DNA from: Pseudomonadota bacterium
Lineage (GTDB): Bacteria > Pseudomonadota > Alphaproteobacteria > Rhizobiales > Kaistiaceae
NCBI GenBank assembly: GCA_023391905.1
Contig: JAEWAD010000382.1
Location: 1-45,545 of the forward strand
Direction of reading: 5' to 3'
DNA length: 45,545 nucleotides
The notes under the pieces: generated by a model
What the model saw: only the letters and a program-made list of their open reading frames with translations
Told to the model about the DNA's origin: nothing
Database searches by the model: none
In this document: positions 34,622 to 44,604 of the stretch, one piece after another
Layout: each line of letters begins with the position of its first letter
Position numbering within the stretch: position 1 is the stretch's first letter
Position numbers and translations under genes: made by a program

Positions 34622-34822
34622 ATGCAGATCGCGCACCCGCAGTTCCAGGCCACCAGCCTCCCCGCAGACGACCCGCGCTTCATGGCGGCCCTCGACCTGC
34701 AGATCGCGCAGATGCGCCGCGTTCTCGAACTGATGGCTCCGAACGCTGCCGACGCCATCGATGGCGCCTTCGCCCATGTTCCCTATGACGAGCGCATGCA
34801 GGCCGTCGCCAGCCACGGCTGA
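34622..34822 (+). CDS. Small hypothetical protein, 66 aa
   Basis: A short gene supported by an ideal ribosome site (AGGAGG five nt before ATG 34622) and by a strong terminator 25 nt after its stop, so it is likely a real single-gene transcript. The product has no signal or membrane segment. A predicted amphipathic helix covers DDPRFMAALDLQIAQMRRVLEL, followed by a second short helix NAADAIDGAF and the end YDERMQAVASHG. I do not recognise the family. It is divergent from the puuE-like gene and convergent with pssA. Confidence 0.75.
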   Translation: MQIAHPQFQATSLPADDPRFMAALDLQIAQMRRVLELMAPNAADAIDGAFAHVPYDERMQAVASHG

Positions 34823-34846
34823 CGCCAAGCCCTTTCCCAATTGAAG

Positions 34847-34878
34847 AAGCCGGTGGGCGGGCCCACCGGCTTTTCTTT
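34847..34878 (+). terminator. Rho-independent terminator of the 66-aa gene
   Basis: GCCGGTGGG (34849-34857), a 4-nt loop and CCCACCGGC (34862-34870), followed by TTTTCTTTT. The stem is extended by two A-T pairs. It ends just before the pssA stop on the other strand. Confidence 0.9.
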
Positions 34879-34880
34879 TG

Positions 34881-35729
34881 CTAGATGCTGTCGCCGATTT
34901 CGGTCTCGGCCGATCCGGCAGCCGCTGCCTGATCCTCGCGTCGATGCTTCTTCCAGGCGCGCCAGCCGATCGGCAAGGCCGCCAGATAGATGAAGGCGCC
35001 CGCCGCCAGCAGATGCCACGGGTAGCTCAACAGCGAAGCGGCCAAAACCACCACCAGCACGAAAAGCGGCAGGACGGCCTCGCGCGGCACGCGGGCGCCG
35101 AACTTCTTGCCGGACCAGGTCGGCAGCCGGCTGACCATCAGCAGCCCGACCGCGATGGTGTAGACGAGCACCAGCGGAGCCGTGAAGCTGTTGTGCGGCA
35201 GGTCGAGATATTCGAGATAGACCGGAAGCAGGACGATCAAGGCACCCGCAGGCGCCGGCACGCCGACGAAGAAATTCGCCTGCCAGTCCGGCTTGTTCGG
35301 GTTGTCGATCGAGACGTTGAACCGCGCCAGCCGCAATGCCGCGCAGATGGCGAAGACAAGCGCCGCGATCCAGCCGAGCGATCGCACCTCGTCCAGCGTC
35401 CAGACATAGAGCAGGATCGCCGGCGCGACGCCGAAATTGACGAAGTCCGTCAGCGAATCGAGCTCGGCGCCGAAGCGCGAGGTCGAACGCAGCAGCCGCG
35501 CCACCCGCCCGTCGATGCCGTCGAGCACCGCCGCGATGACGATCATCGAGATCGCCTCGCCATAGCGCGCCTCGATCGCCATGCGGATCGCCGTCAGTCC
35601 GGCGCAGAGCGCCAGAAGCGTCACGAGGTTGGGCAGGATCATCCGGATCGGAATCTGCCGCACCTGGCGCAGGCGTGGACGATGGCCGCCCTCGTCATCC
35701 GGATCGAAGGGCGGGAAGATCGTCTCCAT
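34881..35729 (-). CDS. pssA: CDP-diacylglycerol-serine O-phosphatidyltransferase
   Basis: Makes phosphatidylserine from CDP-diacylglycerol and serine. The 282-aa membrane protein has the CDP-alcohol transferase signature DGIDGRVAR, eight residues later a Gly, then GAELDSLTD (the D..DG..AR...G...D...D pattern). Several membrane spans follow (ALRLARFNVSIDNPN, then hydrophobic segments). It starts one base after the psd stop, so translation is coupled. Together with psd it forms the phosphatidylethanolamine branch. The C-terminus (EDQAAAAGSAETEIGDSI) is a variable tail. Confidence 0.95.
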   Translation of the reverse strand: METIFPPFDPDDEGGHRPRLRQVRQIPIRMILPNLVTLLALCAGLTAIRMAIEARYGEAISMIVIAAVLDGIDGRVARLLRSTSRFGAELDSLTDFVNFGVAPAILLYVWTLDEVRSLGWIAALVFAICAALRLARFNVSIDNPNKPDWQANFFVGVPAPAGALIVLLPVYLEYLDLPHNSFTAPLVLVYTIAVGLLMVSRLPTWSGKKFGARVPREAVLPLFVLVVVLAASLLSYPWHLLAAGAFIYLAALPIGWRAWKKHRREDQAAAAGSAETEIGDSI

Positions 35730-35730
35730 G

Positions 35731-36432
35731 TCAGTCGACCCGAACGCCGGTGATCGCGCCGCCCTGGCCGAAGCGGGCCAGCACCGTCTCGCCGGCGACG
35801 GCGGGCTGGCCCTCGGCCACGAGCGGCACGGCGCCTTCGGGCAGGTAGACGTCGAGACGCGAGCCGAAGCGGATCAGGCCGTAGCGCTCGCCGGCGGCCA
35901 GCTGCGATCCCTCGCGGGTGAAGCAGACGATGCGGCGCGCGACGAGGCCGGCGATCTGCACGACGCCCAGCTTGCCGTGGACGCCGTCGATGACGAGGCC
36001 GTTGCGCTCATTGTCCTCGCTCGCCTTGTCCAGCTCGGCATTCAGGAACTTGCCAGGCTTGTAGGCGATGCGGTGCACGCTGCCGGCGACCGGTGCGCGG
36101 TTCACGTGGCAGTTGAACACGTTCATGAAGACGGAGATCCGCACGCGCGGCGCCGTTCCCAGCTCGAGCTCCGGCGGCGGCACGACGGGGCCGACCGCCG
36201 AAACCCGGCCGTCGGCAGGGCTGATCACCAGATCCGGGTCGATCGGCGTCACCCGCGACGGATCGCGGAAGAAATAGACGCACCACGCCGTCACGATCAG
36301 ACCGAGCCAGAACAGCGGTCCCCACAGCCAGCCCAGGAAGAGCGTGACGAAGGCGAGGATCGCGATGAAGGGGTAGCCCTCGCGGTGGATCGGCACGAAG
36401 TTCGCCCGGATCGATTTCAGCACAGAATCCAT
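35731..36432 (-). CDS. psd: Phosphatidylserine decarboxylase proenzyme (short type)
   Basis: Converts phosphatidylserine to phosphatidylethanolamine. The 233-aa proenzyme is of the short class; self-cleavage at the Gly-Ser in GLIRFGSRLDVYLP would make the pyruvoyl group. Other family features are FFRDPSRVTPIDPDLVISPADG, RISVFMNVFNCHVNRAPVAG and NERNGLVI. A hydrophobic N-terminal stretch (FIAILAFVTLFLGWLWGPLF) should anchor it in the membrane. It is upstream of and coupled to pssA. Confidence 0.95.
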   Translation of the reverse strand: MDSVLKSIRANFVPIHREGYPFIAILAFVTLFLGWLWGPLFWLGLIVTAWCVYFFRDPSRVTPIDPDLVISPADGRVSAVGPVVPPPELELGTAPRVRISVFMNVFNCHVNRAPVAGSVHRIAYKPGKFLNAELDKASEDNERNGLVIDGVHGKLGVVQIAGLVARRIVCFTREGSQLAAGERYGLIRFGSRLDVYLPEGAVPLVAEGQPAVAGETVLARFGQGGAITGVRVD

Positions 36433-36501
36433 GCCTTGCCCTGTCTCCTTGGATAAGCAGCGGTTCGGTAGATCACGGATAGGCCGAAGTGTGAAGCCGG
36501 A

Positions 36502-38439
36502 CTAGCCAACCGTCTCCAGTTCCGCCTTCGGTCCACGCGTCACGACGCCCAGCGTATCGGTCTCCTGGACCTGCCGCAGCCGCTCGGCCGCCTCGTCGGC
36601 TTCGCGCTGCCGATCCCACATGGAGGCATAGAGTCCGCCAAGCCGCATCAGCGTGTCGTGGTTGCCGCGCTCCAGGATCTGGCCGGCTTCGAGCACGATG
36701 ATTTCGTCGGCCGTCACAACTGTGGACAGACGGTGCGCGATCACGAGCGTGGTGCGTCCCGATGACACCCGGTCGAGTGCGCCCTGAATCTCCCGCTCGG
36801 TATGCGTGTCGAGCGCCGACGTCGCCTCGTCCAGCACCAGGATGGGCGGCGCCTTCAGAATCGTACGGGCAATCGCCACGCGCTGCTTCTCGCCGCCCGA
36901 GAGCTTCAGGCCGCGCTCGCCGACCTCCGAATCATAGCCATCCGGCAGCGCCTCGATGAAGTTCCCGATCTGGGCCATCCGCGCCGCCTCGTACACTTCC
37001 TCCATGGTGGCGCTCGGCCGGCCATAGCGGATGTTGTAGGCGATCGTGTCGTTGAACAGCACCGTATCCTGCGGGACCATGCCGATCACGGCGCGCACGC
37101 TTGTCTGCTGAACGTCTCGGATGTCGACGCCGTCAATGGTGATGCGACCCGCCGTGACATCGTAGAAACGGAACAGCAGGCGCGAGATCGTCGACTTGCC
37201 GGCGCCGGAGGGGCCGACGATGGCGACCGTCTTGCCGGCGGGCACCTCGAAGTCGACGCCCTTCAGGATCTCACGCTGCGGATCGTAGTGGAACGACACG
37301 TTCTCGAAACGGACCGTGCCTTCCGAAACCGCAAGCGCCGGCGCGCCTGCCTTGTCCTGCACCTCCTCCGGCATGTCGAGCAGGCGGAACATGGCCTCGA
37401 CGTCGGCCAGGCCCTGCTTCAGCTCGCGATAGACGGTGCCGATGAAGTTGAGCGGGAACGACAGCTGGATGAGCAGCGCGTTGATCATGACGAAATCGCC
37501 GATCGTCTGCTCGCCGCGCATGATCGCCATGCCGCTGAGCGCCATGCAGACCGTCATGCCCGTCGTGAAGATCACCGTCTGGCCGAAGTTCAGCCAGGCG
37601 AGCGACGTCCAGGTCTTGATCGAGGCGGCCTCGTAACGCGCCAGCGACTTGTCGTAGCGCGCCGCCTCCATCGCCTCGTTGCCGAAATACTTCACCGTCT
37701 CGTAGTTGAGCAGCGAGTCGACCGCCTTCGAGTTGGCGTCCGTGTCGGAGGCGTTCATCTCGCGGCGGATGGCGATGCGCCAGTTGGAGGCGACCACCGT
37801 GAACCAGACATAGGCGACGATGGTCAGCGAGATGACGATGACATAGGAGAAATTGAACTGCCAGGCGATGACGACGGCCGCCAGCAGGAACTCAAGCAGG
37901 GTCGGGAACGTGTTCAGGATGATGTGGTCGACGATCGAGTCGATGCCCTTCATCCCGTGGTCCATCGTCCGCGACAGGCCGCCGGTGCGGCGCTGCAGAT
38001 GGAAGCGCAGCGACAGCCGGTGCATGTGCACGAAGGCGCGGTGACCGAGCTTGCGGATCGCGTTCTCGCTGACGCGCGCGAACAGCGCATCGCGCAGCTG
38101 GTTGAAGGCATTGAGCAGGATGCGGCCGACGCCATAGGCGATGACGAGCATGATCGGCGCGGCGACGATCAAGGCGAAGCCCGACTTGTCGCCGGCGGCA
38201 TTCGCGGGCGAGACGAGCGCGTCGGTCGCCCATTTGTAGAGGAAGGGGATGCAGACGGTCAGGACCTTGGCCAGCACCAGGATGACCAGGGCGCCGGCAA
38301 CGCGTACCTTCAAGTCGGTCCGGTCCTTCGGCCAGATATAGGGCCAGAGGGCGGCGATGGTGGAGAACGCCGTGGCGTCTCGTTCTTCGACCGGCGGGTT
38401 CTTGCCCGCCTTCGGCTCGGCGCTGTTGGTCGCGCTCAT
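36502..38439 (-). CDS. Atm1-type ABC exporter (ATP-binding and permease)
   Basis: A 645-aa half-transporter with a six-span membrane domain (residues ~50-340) and an ATPase domain (~385-620). Motifs: Walker A GPSGAGKST, signature LKLSGGEKQRVAIARTIL, Walker B ILVLDEATSALD and the switch His in VIAHRLST. The sequence around TGGLSRTMDHGMKGIDSIVD is typical of the Atm1/HMT1 branch, which exports glutathione-linked compounds or takes part in iron-sulfur and heavy-metal handling. The gene lies 69 bp upstream of psd and 129 bp downstream of the LysM gene. Substrate not known. Confidence 0.9.
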   Translation of the reverse strand: MSATNSAEPKAGKNPPVEERDATAFSTIAALWPYIWPKDRTDLKVRVAGALVILVLAKVLTVCIPFLYKWATDALVSPANAAGDKSGFALIVAAPIMLVIAYGVGRILLNAFNQLRDALFARVSENAIRKLGHRAFVHMHRLSLRFHLQRRTGGLSRTMDHGMKGIDSIVDHIILNTFPTLLEFLLAAVVIAWQFNFSYVIVISLTIVAYVWFTVVASNWRIAIRREMNASDTDANSKAVDSLLNYETVKYFGNEAMEAARYDKSLARYEAASIKTWTSLAWLNFGQTVIFTTGMTVCMALSGMAIMRGEQTIGDFVMINALLIQLSFPLNFIGTVYRELKQGLADVEAMFRLLDMPEEVQDKAGAPALAVSEGTVRFENVSFHYDPQREILKGVDFEVPAGKTVAIVGPSGAGKSTISRLLFRFYDVTAGRITIDGVDIRDVQQTSVRAVIGMVPQDTVLFNDTIAYNIRYGRPSATMEEVYEAARMAQIGNFIEALPDGYDSEVGERGLKLSGGEKQRVAIARTILKAPPILVLDEATSALDTHTEREIQGALDRVSSGRTTLVIAHRLSTVVTADEIIVLEAGQILERGNHDTLMRLGGLYASMWDRQREADEAAERLRQVQETDTLGVVTRGPKAELETVG

Positions 38440-38486
38440 TGGACGTATCTCCAGATTGGCTGCCGTCGCGCATCCCGCGCAACGTC

Positions 38487-38522
38487 AAATCCGCGCCGGA
38501 AGGCTCTTCCGGGCGCGGATTT
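38487..38522. terminator. Strong hairpin between the LysM gene and the Atm1 gene
   Basis: AAATCCGCGCC-GGAAG and its complement form a 16-bp stem with one bulged base and a 3-nt loop. The A and T flanks (AAAT/ATTT) are short, so termination may be weak and two-way. It would end transcription of the LysM gene on the minus strand, 47 nt after its stop. Confidence 0.55.
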
Positions 38523-38568
38523 CAAGGGACGCGCGGCGGCGCGCCCCGACACATGTGGTGGCTGTCGT

Positions 38569-40068
38569 TCAGTTAGTCCAGTTGGAGTCCCCGGCCGGCA
38601 GAACGAAGGTCTGGCCCGGGTAGATCAGATGTGGACTGCGGATCTGATCGTGATTGGCTTCATAGATGGTGGAATAGCGGATACCGCGGCCGTAGAGCCG
38701 GCGCGAGATCGTCCAGAGATTGTCGCCGCGACGGATGATGACGCTCTGCGGCGCCGGAACGTTGCCGTCCGCCGACGCGCCGCTGCCGCCGCTGCCCGTC
38801 GCCACGACCGGCGCCAGCATCGCCACGTCCTCGGTGCGCTCGAACGGAACCTCGGCGCGCTCGACGACCTTGCCGGACCCGTCGGCCTCGACCTGGTCGG
38901 CGCGAACGATGCGACGGCCGGGCTCGACCGTGCGCTTGGTCTCCAGCAGCCAGCGGCCGTTCTCTTCCGGCTTCGCCTCGCCAACCAGCTTGTCGTCCAT
39001 GTAGACGCGCACCGGCGCCTTGGACTTGGCCGATCCGGCGACAAAGAGCTTGCCGTCCTCGACTTCGACCGCGTCGACCGTGACCTTGGGTTCGGTCGCG
39101 GGTGCGGAAGCGTCGGCCGTCGTCGCAGCCTTGTCGGCGGGCGCCCCCGCCTCGGCCGCCGGCTTACCGTCCGTGGAAGCCGGCGTCTGCGAGCCGGCGC
39201 CCTGCCCAGCCTCGGCGGCAACCTTCTGGCCGGCATCGGCGGCATTGCCTTCAGCCTGCGCGGTCGCCGTGCCGGCGCCCGCCTGTTCTTCGGCCGGCGC
39301 GGCCTTGTCCCCGGACGGGGCGGCCCCTGCGGCAGCGGGAGTTGCGGCTTCGGAAGAGGATCCAGCATCCGGCTTGGCCTGATCCGACGCCGCGGCGGCC
39401 ACCTGCTGCTCGCCCGGCGCAGCCGGCTTCTGCAGCACCTTGCTTGCCGTCTCGGGCGTGTTCAGCACCACCAGTGCCTCGCCCTTGCCGGGCTCCTGCA
39501 CATGCACGGCCACGCTCTGCTCGGAGAGCGTTTCGACCTTCTTGTCGGCTGACGTCGTGCGGATCGAGAGGTCGTGCGTGCCCGGGGCGAGCGGCTTCTC
39601 GATCGCCATGGCCCACTCGCCGCGCTCGTTCGCCTCGGCGGTCGCGACCGTCGACGAACCATCGAGCAGTTCAACCTTGGACTGCGGCGCGGCCAGGCCG
39701 GCGACCACGGTCTCACCGGTCGGCTCGACGCGGACGATATCGAAGCTCGGAACGGCACCTTCGGCCGGAACCTCGGCCTTCTGCTCCGCTCCGGCGCCAG
39801 GCTTGGCCGCGGCGCTCTCGCCTTCGGCGGCAGTGCCAGTCTCGGCGGCCTTTGCGGCTTCCGGCGCCTTGTCGGCATTCGCGGTCGGATCGGCCGGCGC
39901 CTTGGCATCGGCCGGAGGCGCGCTCGCTTCCTGCTCGGGGGCGGACGCCTTGTCGGTTGTCGGCTTGGCAATCAGGCCGTAGTACCCCCCGACCAGGATC
40001 GCAGCGACGGCGACGATGCCGGCGACGCGAGCAGATGTCTTGGGTCCGGGAGGTGTCTGCTCAGCCAT
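38569..40068 (-). CDS. LysM-domain envelope protein with Ig-like repeats
   Basis: A 499-aa envelope protein. Residues ~12-35 form one membrane span (VAGIVAVAAILVGGYYGLIA), followed by long Ala/Pro/Glu/Lys-rich low-complexity stretches. Two related Ig/Bacterial-Ig-like domains are visible (VRVEPTGETVVAGLAAPQSK and VDAVEVEDGKLFVAGSAKSK, each with an E-R/N-G-x-W strand). The C-terminus is a LysM domain (VIIRRGDNLWTISRRLYGRG to IYPGQTFVLP), which binds peptidoglycan. It probably links the inner membrane to the cell wall. The Ig repeats and linkers are of a type common in Hyphomicrobiales; precise role unknown. Confidence 0.88.
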   Translation of the reverse strand: MAEQTPPGPKTSARVAGIVAVAAILVGGYYGLIAKPTTDKASAPEQEASAPPADAKAPADPTANADKAPEAAKAAETGTAAEGESAAAKPGAGAEQKAEVPAEGAVPSFDIVRVEPTGETVVAGLAAPQSKVELLDGSSTVATAEANERGEWAMAIEKPLAPGTHDLSIRTTSADKKVETLSEQSVAVHVQEPGKGEALVVLNTPETASKVLQKPAAPGEQQVAAAASDQAKPDAGSSSEAATPAAAGAAPSGDKAAPAEEQAGAGTATAQAEGNAADAGQKVAAEAGQGAGSQTPASTDGKPAAEAGAPADKAATTADASAPATEPKVTVDAVEVEDGKLFVAGSAKSKAPVRVYMDDKLVGEAKPEENGRWLLETKRTVEPGRRIVRADQVEADGSGKVVERAEVPFERTEDVAMLAPVVATGSGGSGASADGNVPAPQSVIIRRGDNLWTISRRLYGRGIRYSTIYEANHDQIRSPHLIYPGQTFVLPAGDSNWTN

Positions 40069-40293
40069 GAATGCTCAAACCTGTCGCTCAAAACGGAACG
40101 TCGTTTCGCGTCCCGCGCCCGAGGGCCTGTTTCCCCTGCCGGTTGCCGATTCCTCGGTGTTCCCGGCCTATTCTCCGCCTTGTTATACCCGCTTTCAAGG
40201 ACGCCACAAGGCGACGAAACCGCAGTTTCCAAGGCACTGCGGCAGATTGGCCGCAGCTTGACGGTCGCCCGCCCCGGATGCGAGGAAGGCGTC

Positions 40294-40899
40294 ATGACCG
40301 AGCTTTCTTCGATTTGCGTCTATTGCGGCTCGTCCGCGGGTGACGACCCGATCTACGCGGCATCCGCCGAGCATCTTGGCCAGGCGATGGGCGAGGCCGG
40401 CATCGGTCTCGTCTATGGCGGCGGCGCCATCGGCCTGATGGGCATCACCGCCCGCTCGGTGATGGCGGCCGGCGGCCACGTGACCGGAATCATCCCGCAG
40501 TTCCTCAAGGAGCGCGAGGTGATGCTCGAGACGGCGCACGAGCTCGTCGTCACCAACGACATGCATGAGCGCAAGCGGCTGATGTTCGAGCAGTCCGACG
40601 CGTTCGTCGCGCTGCCCGGCGGCATTGGCACACTCGAGGAACTGGTCGAGATGATGACCTGGGCGCAGCTCGGCCGGCACCGGAAGCCGGTCCTGATCGC
40701 CAACATCAATGGCTTCTGGGACCCGCTGATCGCGCTGCTCCGGCACATGTCGTCGGCCGGCTTCATCCGCAGTGGATTCGAGGTCAGCTACCTCGTCGCC
40801 GACAGCGCCGCCGACATCCTGCCGAAGCTCCGGAAAGCGAGCGCCGAGGCCGCTGCCCCCGCGCTCGCCATCGAGCCCATGCCGATCGCTGATCTCTGA
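40294..40899 (+). CDS. TIGR00730/LOG-family Rossmann-fold protein
   Basis: A 201-aa protein of the LOG (lysine decarboxylase-like) family; plant and some bacterial members release cytokinin bases from nucleotide monophosphates, others act as AMP or pyrimidine-nucleotide nucleosidases. Motifs are ICVYCGSSAG at the N-terminus, VYGGGAIGLMG and the active-site PGGIGTLEELVEMMTW. ATG 40294 has AGGAAGG upstream; the frame is open to 39574 but that part overlaps the LysM gene on the other strand. It is divergent from the LysM gene and convergent with cimA. Older lysine decarboxylase labels are wrong. Confidence 0.9.
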   Translation: MTELSSICVYCGSSAGDDPIYAASAEHLGQAMGEAGIGLVYGGGAIGLMGITARSVMAAGGHVTGIIPQFLKEREVMLETAHELVVTNDMHERKRLMFEQSDAFVALPGGIGTLEELVEMMTWAQLGRHRKPVLIANINGFWDPLIALLRHMSSAGFIRSGFEVSYLVADSAADILPKLRKASAEAAAPALAIEPMPIADL

Positions 40900-40933
40900 G
40901 GCCGGAAGGCGGCCTCCGAGAGAGGGCACGTCC

Positions 40934-40962
40934 CGTCACCCCTCCCTGAGGGAGAGGTGACG
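40934..40962. repeat. Palindromic hairpin between convergent LOG and cimA genes
   Basis: CGTCACC and GGTGACG enclose CTCCC-TGA-GGGAG, with one C-A mismatch; overall a near-perfect 29-nt palindrome. It resembles the short GC-rich repeats of the order (compare 31015-31144) and lies where two converging transcripts end, so it may act as a terminator without T-run. Confidence 0.55.
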
Positions 40963-40984
40963 GAAGCGCGTCCACGGGGCAGCC

Positions 40985-42589
40985 TCACCCATGCGCCGGC
41001 TTGGCGCCCGACTTGATCAGCTTGTAGATGATCGAGTCGTGCAGCGCCTCGAACGAGGCGTCGACCACGTTTTCCGATACGCCGATCGTCATCCAGCTCT
41101 CGCCGGCGCCGTCGCGCGTCTCGATCAGGACGCGGGTGACCGCCTCGGTGCCGCCATTCAGGATGCGGACCTTGTAGTCGATCAGCTCGAGGTCCGAGAT
41201 GATATCCTGGTAGACGCCGAGGTCCTTGCGCAGCGCGCGGTCGAGCGCGTTGACGGGGCCATTGCCCTCCTCGACGGTCAGCAATCGGGCGCCGCCGACG
41301 ATGAGCTTCACAACGGCCTCCGAGACCGAGATCTGCTTGCCGACCGCGTTGAAGCGGCGCTCGACGGTGACGTGGAAGCTCTCGACGGTGAAATAGTCCG
41401 GGACGCTGCCGAGCGTGCGGCGAGCCAGGAGCTCGAAGGACGCGTCGGCGCCCTCGTAGGAATACCCGACCGCCTCACGCTCCTTGACCTCGGCCAGCAA
41501 CGCGTCGAGCCGGCGATCGGCCTTGTCGACCGTGATGCCGAGGCGCGACAGCTCGGCCAGCAGGTTGGAGCGGCCGGCCTGGTCGGAGACGAGCACGCGG
41601 CGGTGATTGCCGACCAGCTCCGGCTTCACATGCTCGTAGGTGCTGGGATCCTTGACGATCGCCGAAGCATGGATGCCGGCCTTGGTCGCGAAGGCGGAAG
41701 CGCCGACATAAGGCGCCTGCCGGTTGGGGGCGCGGTTGACGATCTCGTCGAAGCGATGCGACAGCGCGGTAAGCCCCTTCAGGCCCTCGGCCGTGACGCC
41801 GATCTCGAAGCGGTCCGCATAGGCCGGCTTCAGCATCAGCGTCGGGATGATCGAGGTCAGGTTGGCGTTGCCGCAGCGCTCGCCGATGCCGTTCAGCGTG
41901 CCCTGGATCTGGCGCGCGCCGCCTCGGACGGCGGCCAGCGAATTGGCGACCGCCTGCTCGGTGTCGTTGTGCGCATGCACGCCGAGATGATCGCCGGGGA
42001 TCGTCTTCGCGACCTCGCGGACGATCGCCTCGACTTCCTCCGGCAGCGTGCCGCCATTGGTCTCGCAGAGCACGACCCAGCGCGCGCCGGCGTCATAGGC
42101 GGCCTTGGCGCAGGCCAGCGCATAGGTCGGGTTCGCCTTGTAGCCGTCAAAGAAGTGCTCGCAATCGACGAGCGCTTCCTTGCCGGCCTTCACGGCGGCC
42201 TCGACCGACTGGCGGATGCCCTCGAGGTTTTCCTCCTCGGTCGCCCCGAGCGCCACCTTGACCTGGTAGTCCCAGCTCTTGGCGACGAAGCAGATCGCGT
42301 CCGAGGCCGAGGCGAGCAGCGTGTTGATGCCGGGATCGTTGGAGAGGCTGACCCCTGCCCGCTTGGTCATGCCGAAGGCGGTGAACTTCGCCCGGTTCGT
42401 CCGCTTCTCGGTGAAGAAGCGGGTGTCGGTCGGATTGGCGCCAGGATAGCCGCCCTCGACATAGTCGACACCGAGCTGGTCGAGCAGCCCGGCGATCAGC
42501 ACCTTGTCCTCGACCGAGAAGTCGACGCCGTTCGTCTGGGCCCCGTCGCGCAGGGTCGTATCGAAGAGGTAAAGTCGCTCTTTCGTCAT
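40985..42589 (-). CDS. cimA: Citramalate synthase
   Basis: Condenses pyruvate with acetyl-CoA to (R)-citramalate, leading to 2-oxobutyrate and isoleucine without threonine. The 534-aa protein has the HMGL-like barrel (FDTTLRDGAQTNGVDFSVED, LCETNGGTLPEEVEAIV, GVHAHNDTEQAVANSLAAV) and a C-terminal LeuA-dimer regulatory domain (~residues 400-530). LeuA-type 2-isopropylmalate synthases differ in the YVEGGYPGANPTD segment, which is of the citramalate type. The ATGA start overlaps the stop of the 70-aa gene, so they are translationally coupled. Confidence 0.93.
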   Translation of the reverse strand: MTKERLYLFDTTLRDGAQTNGVDFSVEDKVLIAGLLDQLGVDYVEGGYPGANPTDTRFFTEKRTNRAKFTAFGMTKRAGVSLSNDPGINTLLASASDAICFVAKSWDYQVKVALGATEEENLEGIRQSVEAAVKAGKEALVDCEHFFDGYKANPTYALACAKAAYDAGARWVVLCETNGGTLPEEVEAIVREVAKTIPGDHLGVHAHNDTEQAVANSLAAVRGGARQIQGTLNGIGERCGNANLTSIIPTLMLKPAYADRFEIGVTAEGLKGLTALSHRFDEIVNRAPNRQAPYVGASAFATKAGIHASAIVKDPSTYEHVKPELVGNHRRVLVSDQAGRSNLLAELSRLGITVDKADRRLDALLAEVKEREAVGYSYEGADASFELLARRTLGSVPDYFTVESFHVTVERRFNAVGKQISVSEAVVKLIVGGARLLTVEEGNGPVNALDRALRKDLGVYQDIISDLELIDYKVRILNGGTEAVTRVLIETRDGAGESWMTIGVSENVVDASFEALHDSIIYKLIKSGAKPAHG

Positions 42590-42798
42590 TCTGCGTCTTC
42601 TTCCGGTGCGGCCTTGCGATCCCAGGTCGTCCAGAACTCGCCGGTGACCTCGTCCTTGCCGTCGATGATGACCAGCCCCATCGCGTCGAGCTGCTTGCGG
42701 ATCGCGTCGGCCTTGGCGAAGTCCTTGGCCTCGCGCGCCGCAATGCGGTCGGCGATCAACTGTTCGATCAGGTCTTCGTCGAGCGGAATGCTGGTCAT
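42586..42798 (-). CDS. Free-standing CysS C-terminal-domain-like small protein
   Basis: A 70-aa protein (MTSIPLDEDL start) that closely matches the C-terminal tail of cysteinyl-tRNA synthetase. Over 48 residues it shares 27 with the tail of the neighbouring CysS by my hand alignment, e.g. AREAKDFAKADAIRKQLDAMG here against ARRAKNFAEADRIRAELDGMG in CysS. No catalytic domain is present. ATG 42798 has only a weak ribosome site (AGAAAGA). It lies downstream of cysS and overlaps cimA by four bases. It may be a duplicated tRNA- or protein-binding domain; its function is unknown. Confidence 0.75.
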   Translation of the reverse strand: MTSIPLDEDLIEQLIADRIAAREAKDFAKADAIRKQLDAMGLVIIDGKDEVTGEFWTTWDRKAAPEEDAE

Positions 42799-43098
42799 CG
42801 TGGTGTCTTTCTGTTGGCAGCGCGCTTCAACGCGCGCGTGAACTCTGGCGCGGGGCAGTGGGGCGGTCGCGACGAACGAGGCGGCCTGAAGCTGTGTCGA
42901 CAACAACACCCTCCCCCCTCATCCCTGCGAAAGCAGGGATCCATTCAGCGGGAGCCTTGGGTATTGAAGTCACTACCTTGCCAACCTCGATGAACCCAGC
43001 GGCATGGATCCCTGCTTTCGCAGGGATGACGGCGAGCGTGGTGCCGGCGCCGGAGCCAACCGCAACGGCGTCGGAAAAGGCAGAGACGACGACCGCCC
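42799..43098. other. Gap between cysS and the 70-aa gene, holding a repeat
   Basis: A 300-bp spacer without a supported gene. Most of it is taken by the inverted repeat at 42919-43029. Open frames through it on both strands give IPAKAGIH...PAFAGM peptides, the known translation of this repeat, and are not genes. Confidence 0.6.
42919..43029. repeat. Perfect 26-bp inverted repeat around a 59-bp centre
   Basis: TCATCCCTGCGAAAGCAGGGATCCAT (42919-42944; key bases given as TCATCCCTGCGAAAG and CAGGGATCCAT) is repeated exactly, inverted, at 43004-43029. Each arm is itself a short hairpin (ATCCCTGC-GAAA-GCAGGGAT). This is the kind of dispersed palindromic repeat found in many copies in proteobacterial genomes. 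The module separates cysS from the 70-aa CysS-tail gene. Confidence 0.85.

Positions 43099-44604
<1,506 letters not shown>

Noticed and set aside
36802..39552. 916-aa open frame on the plus strand
   Set aside because: Antisense to the Atm1-type exporter and the LysM gene; composition is typical of the shadow frame and no domain is visible.
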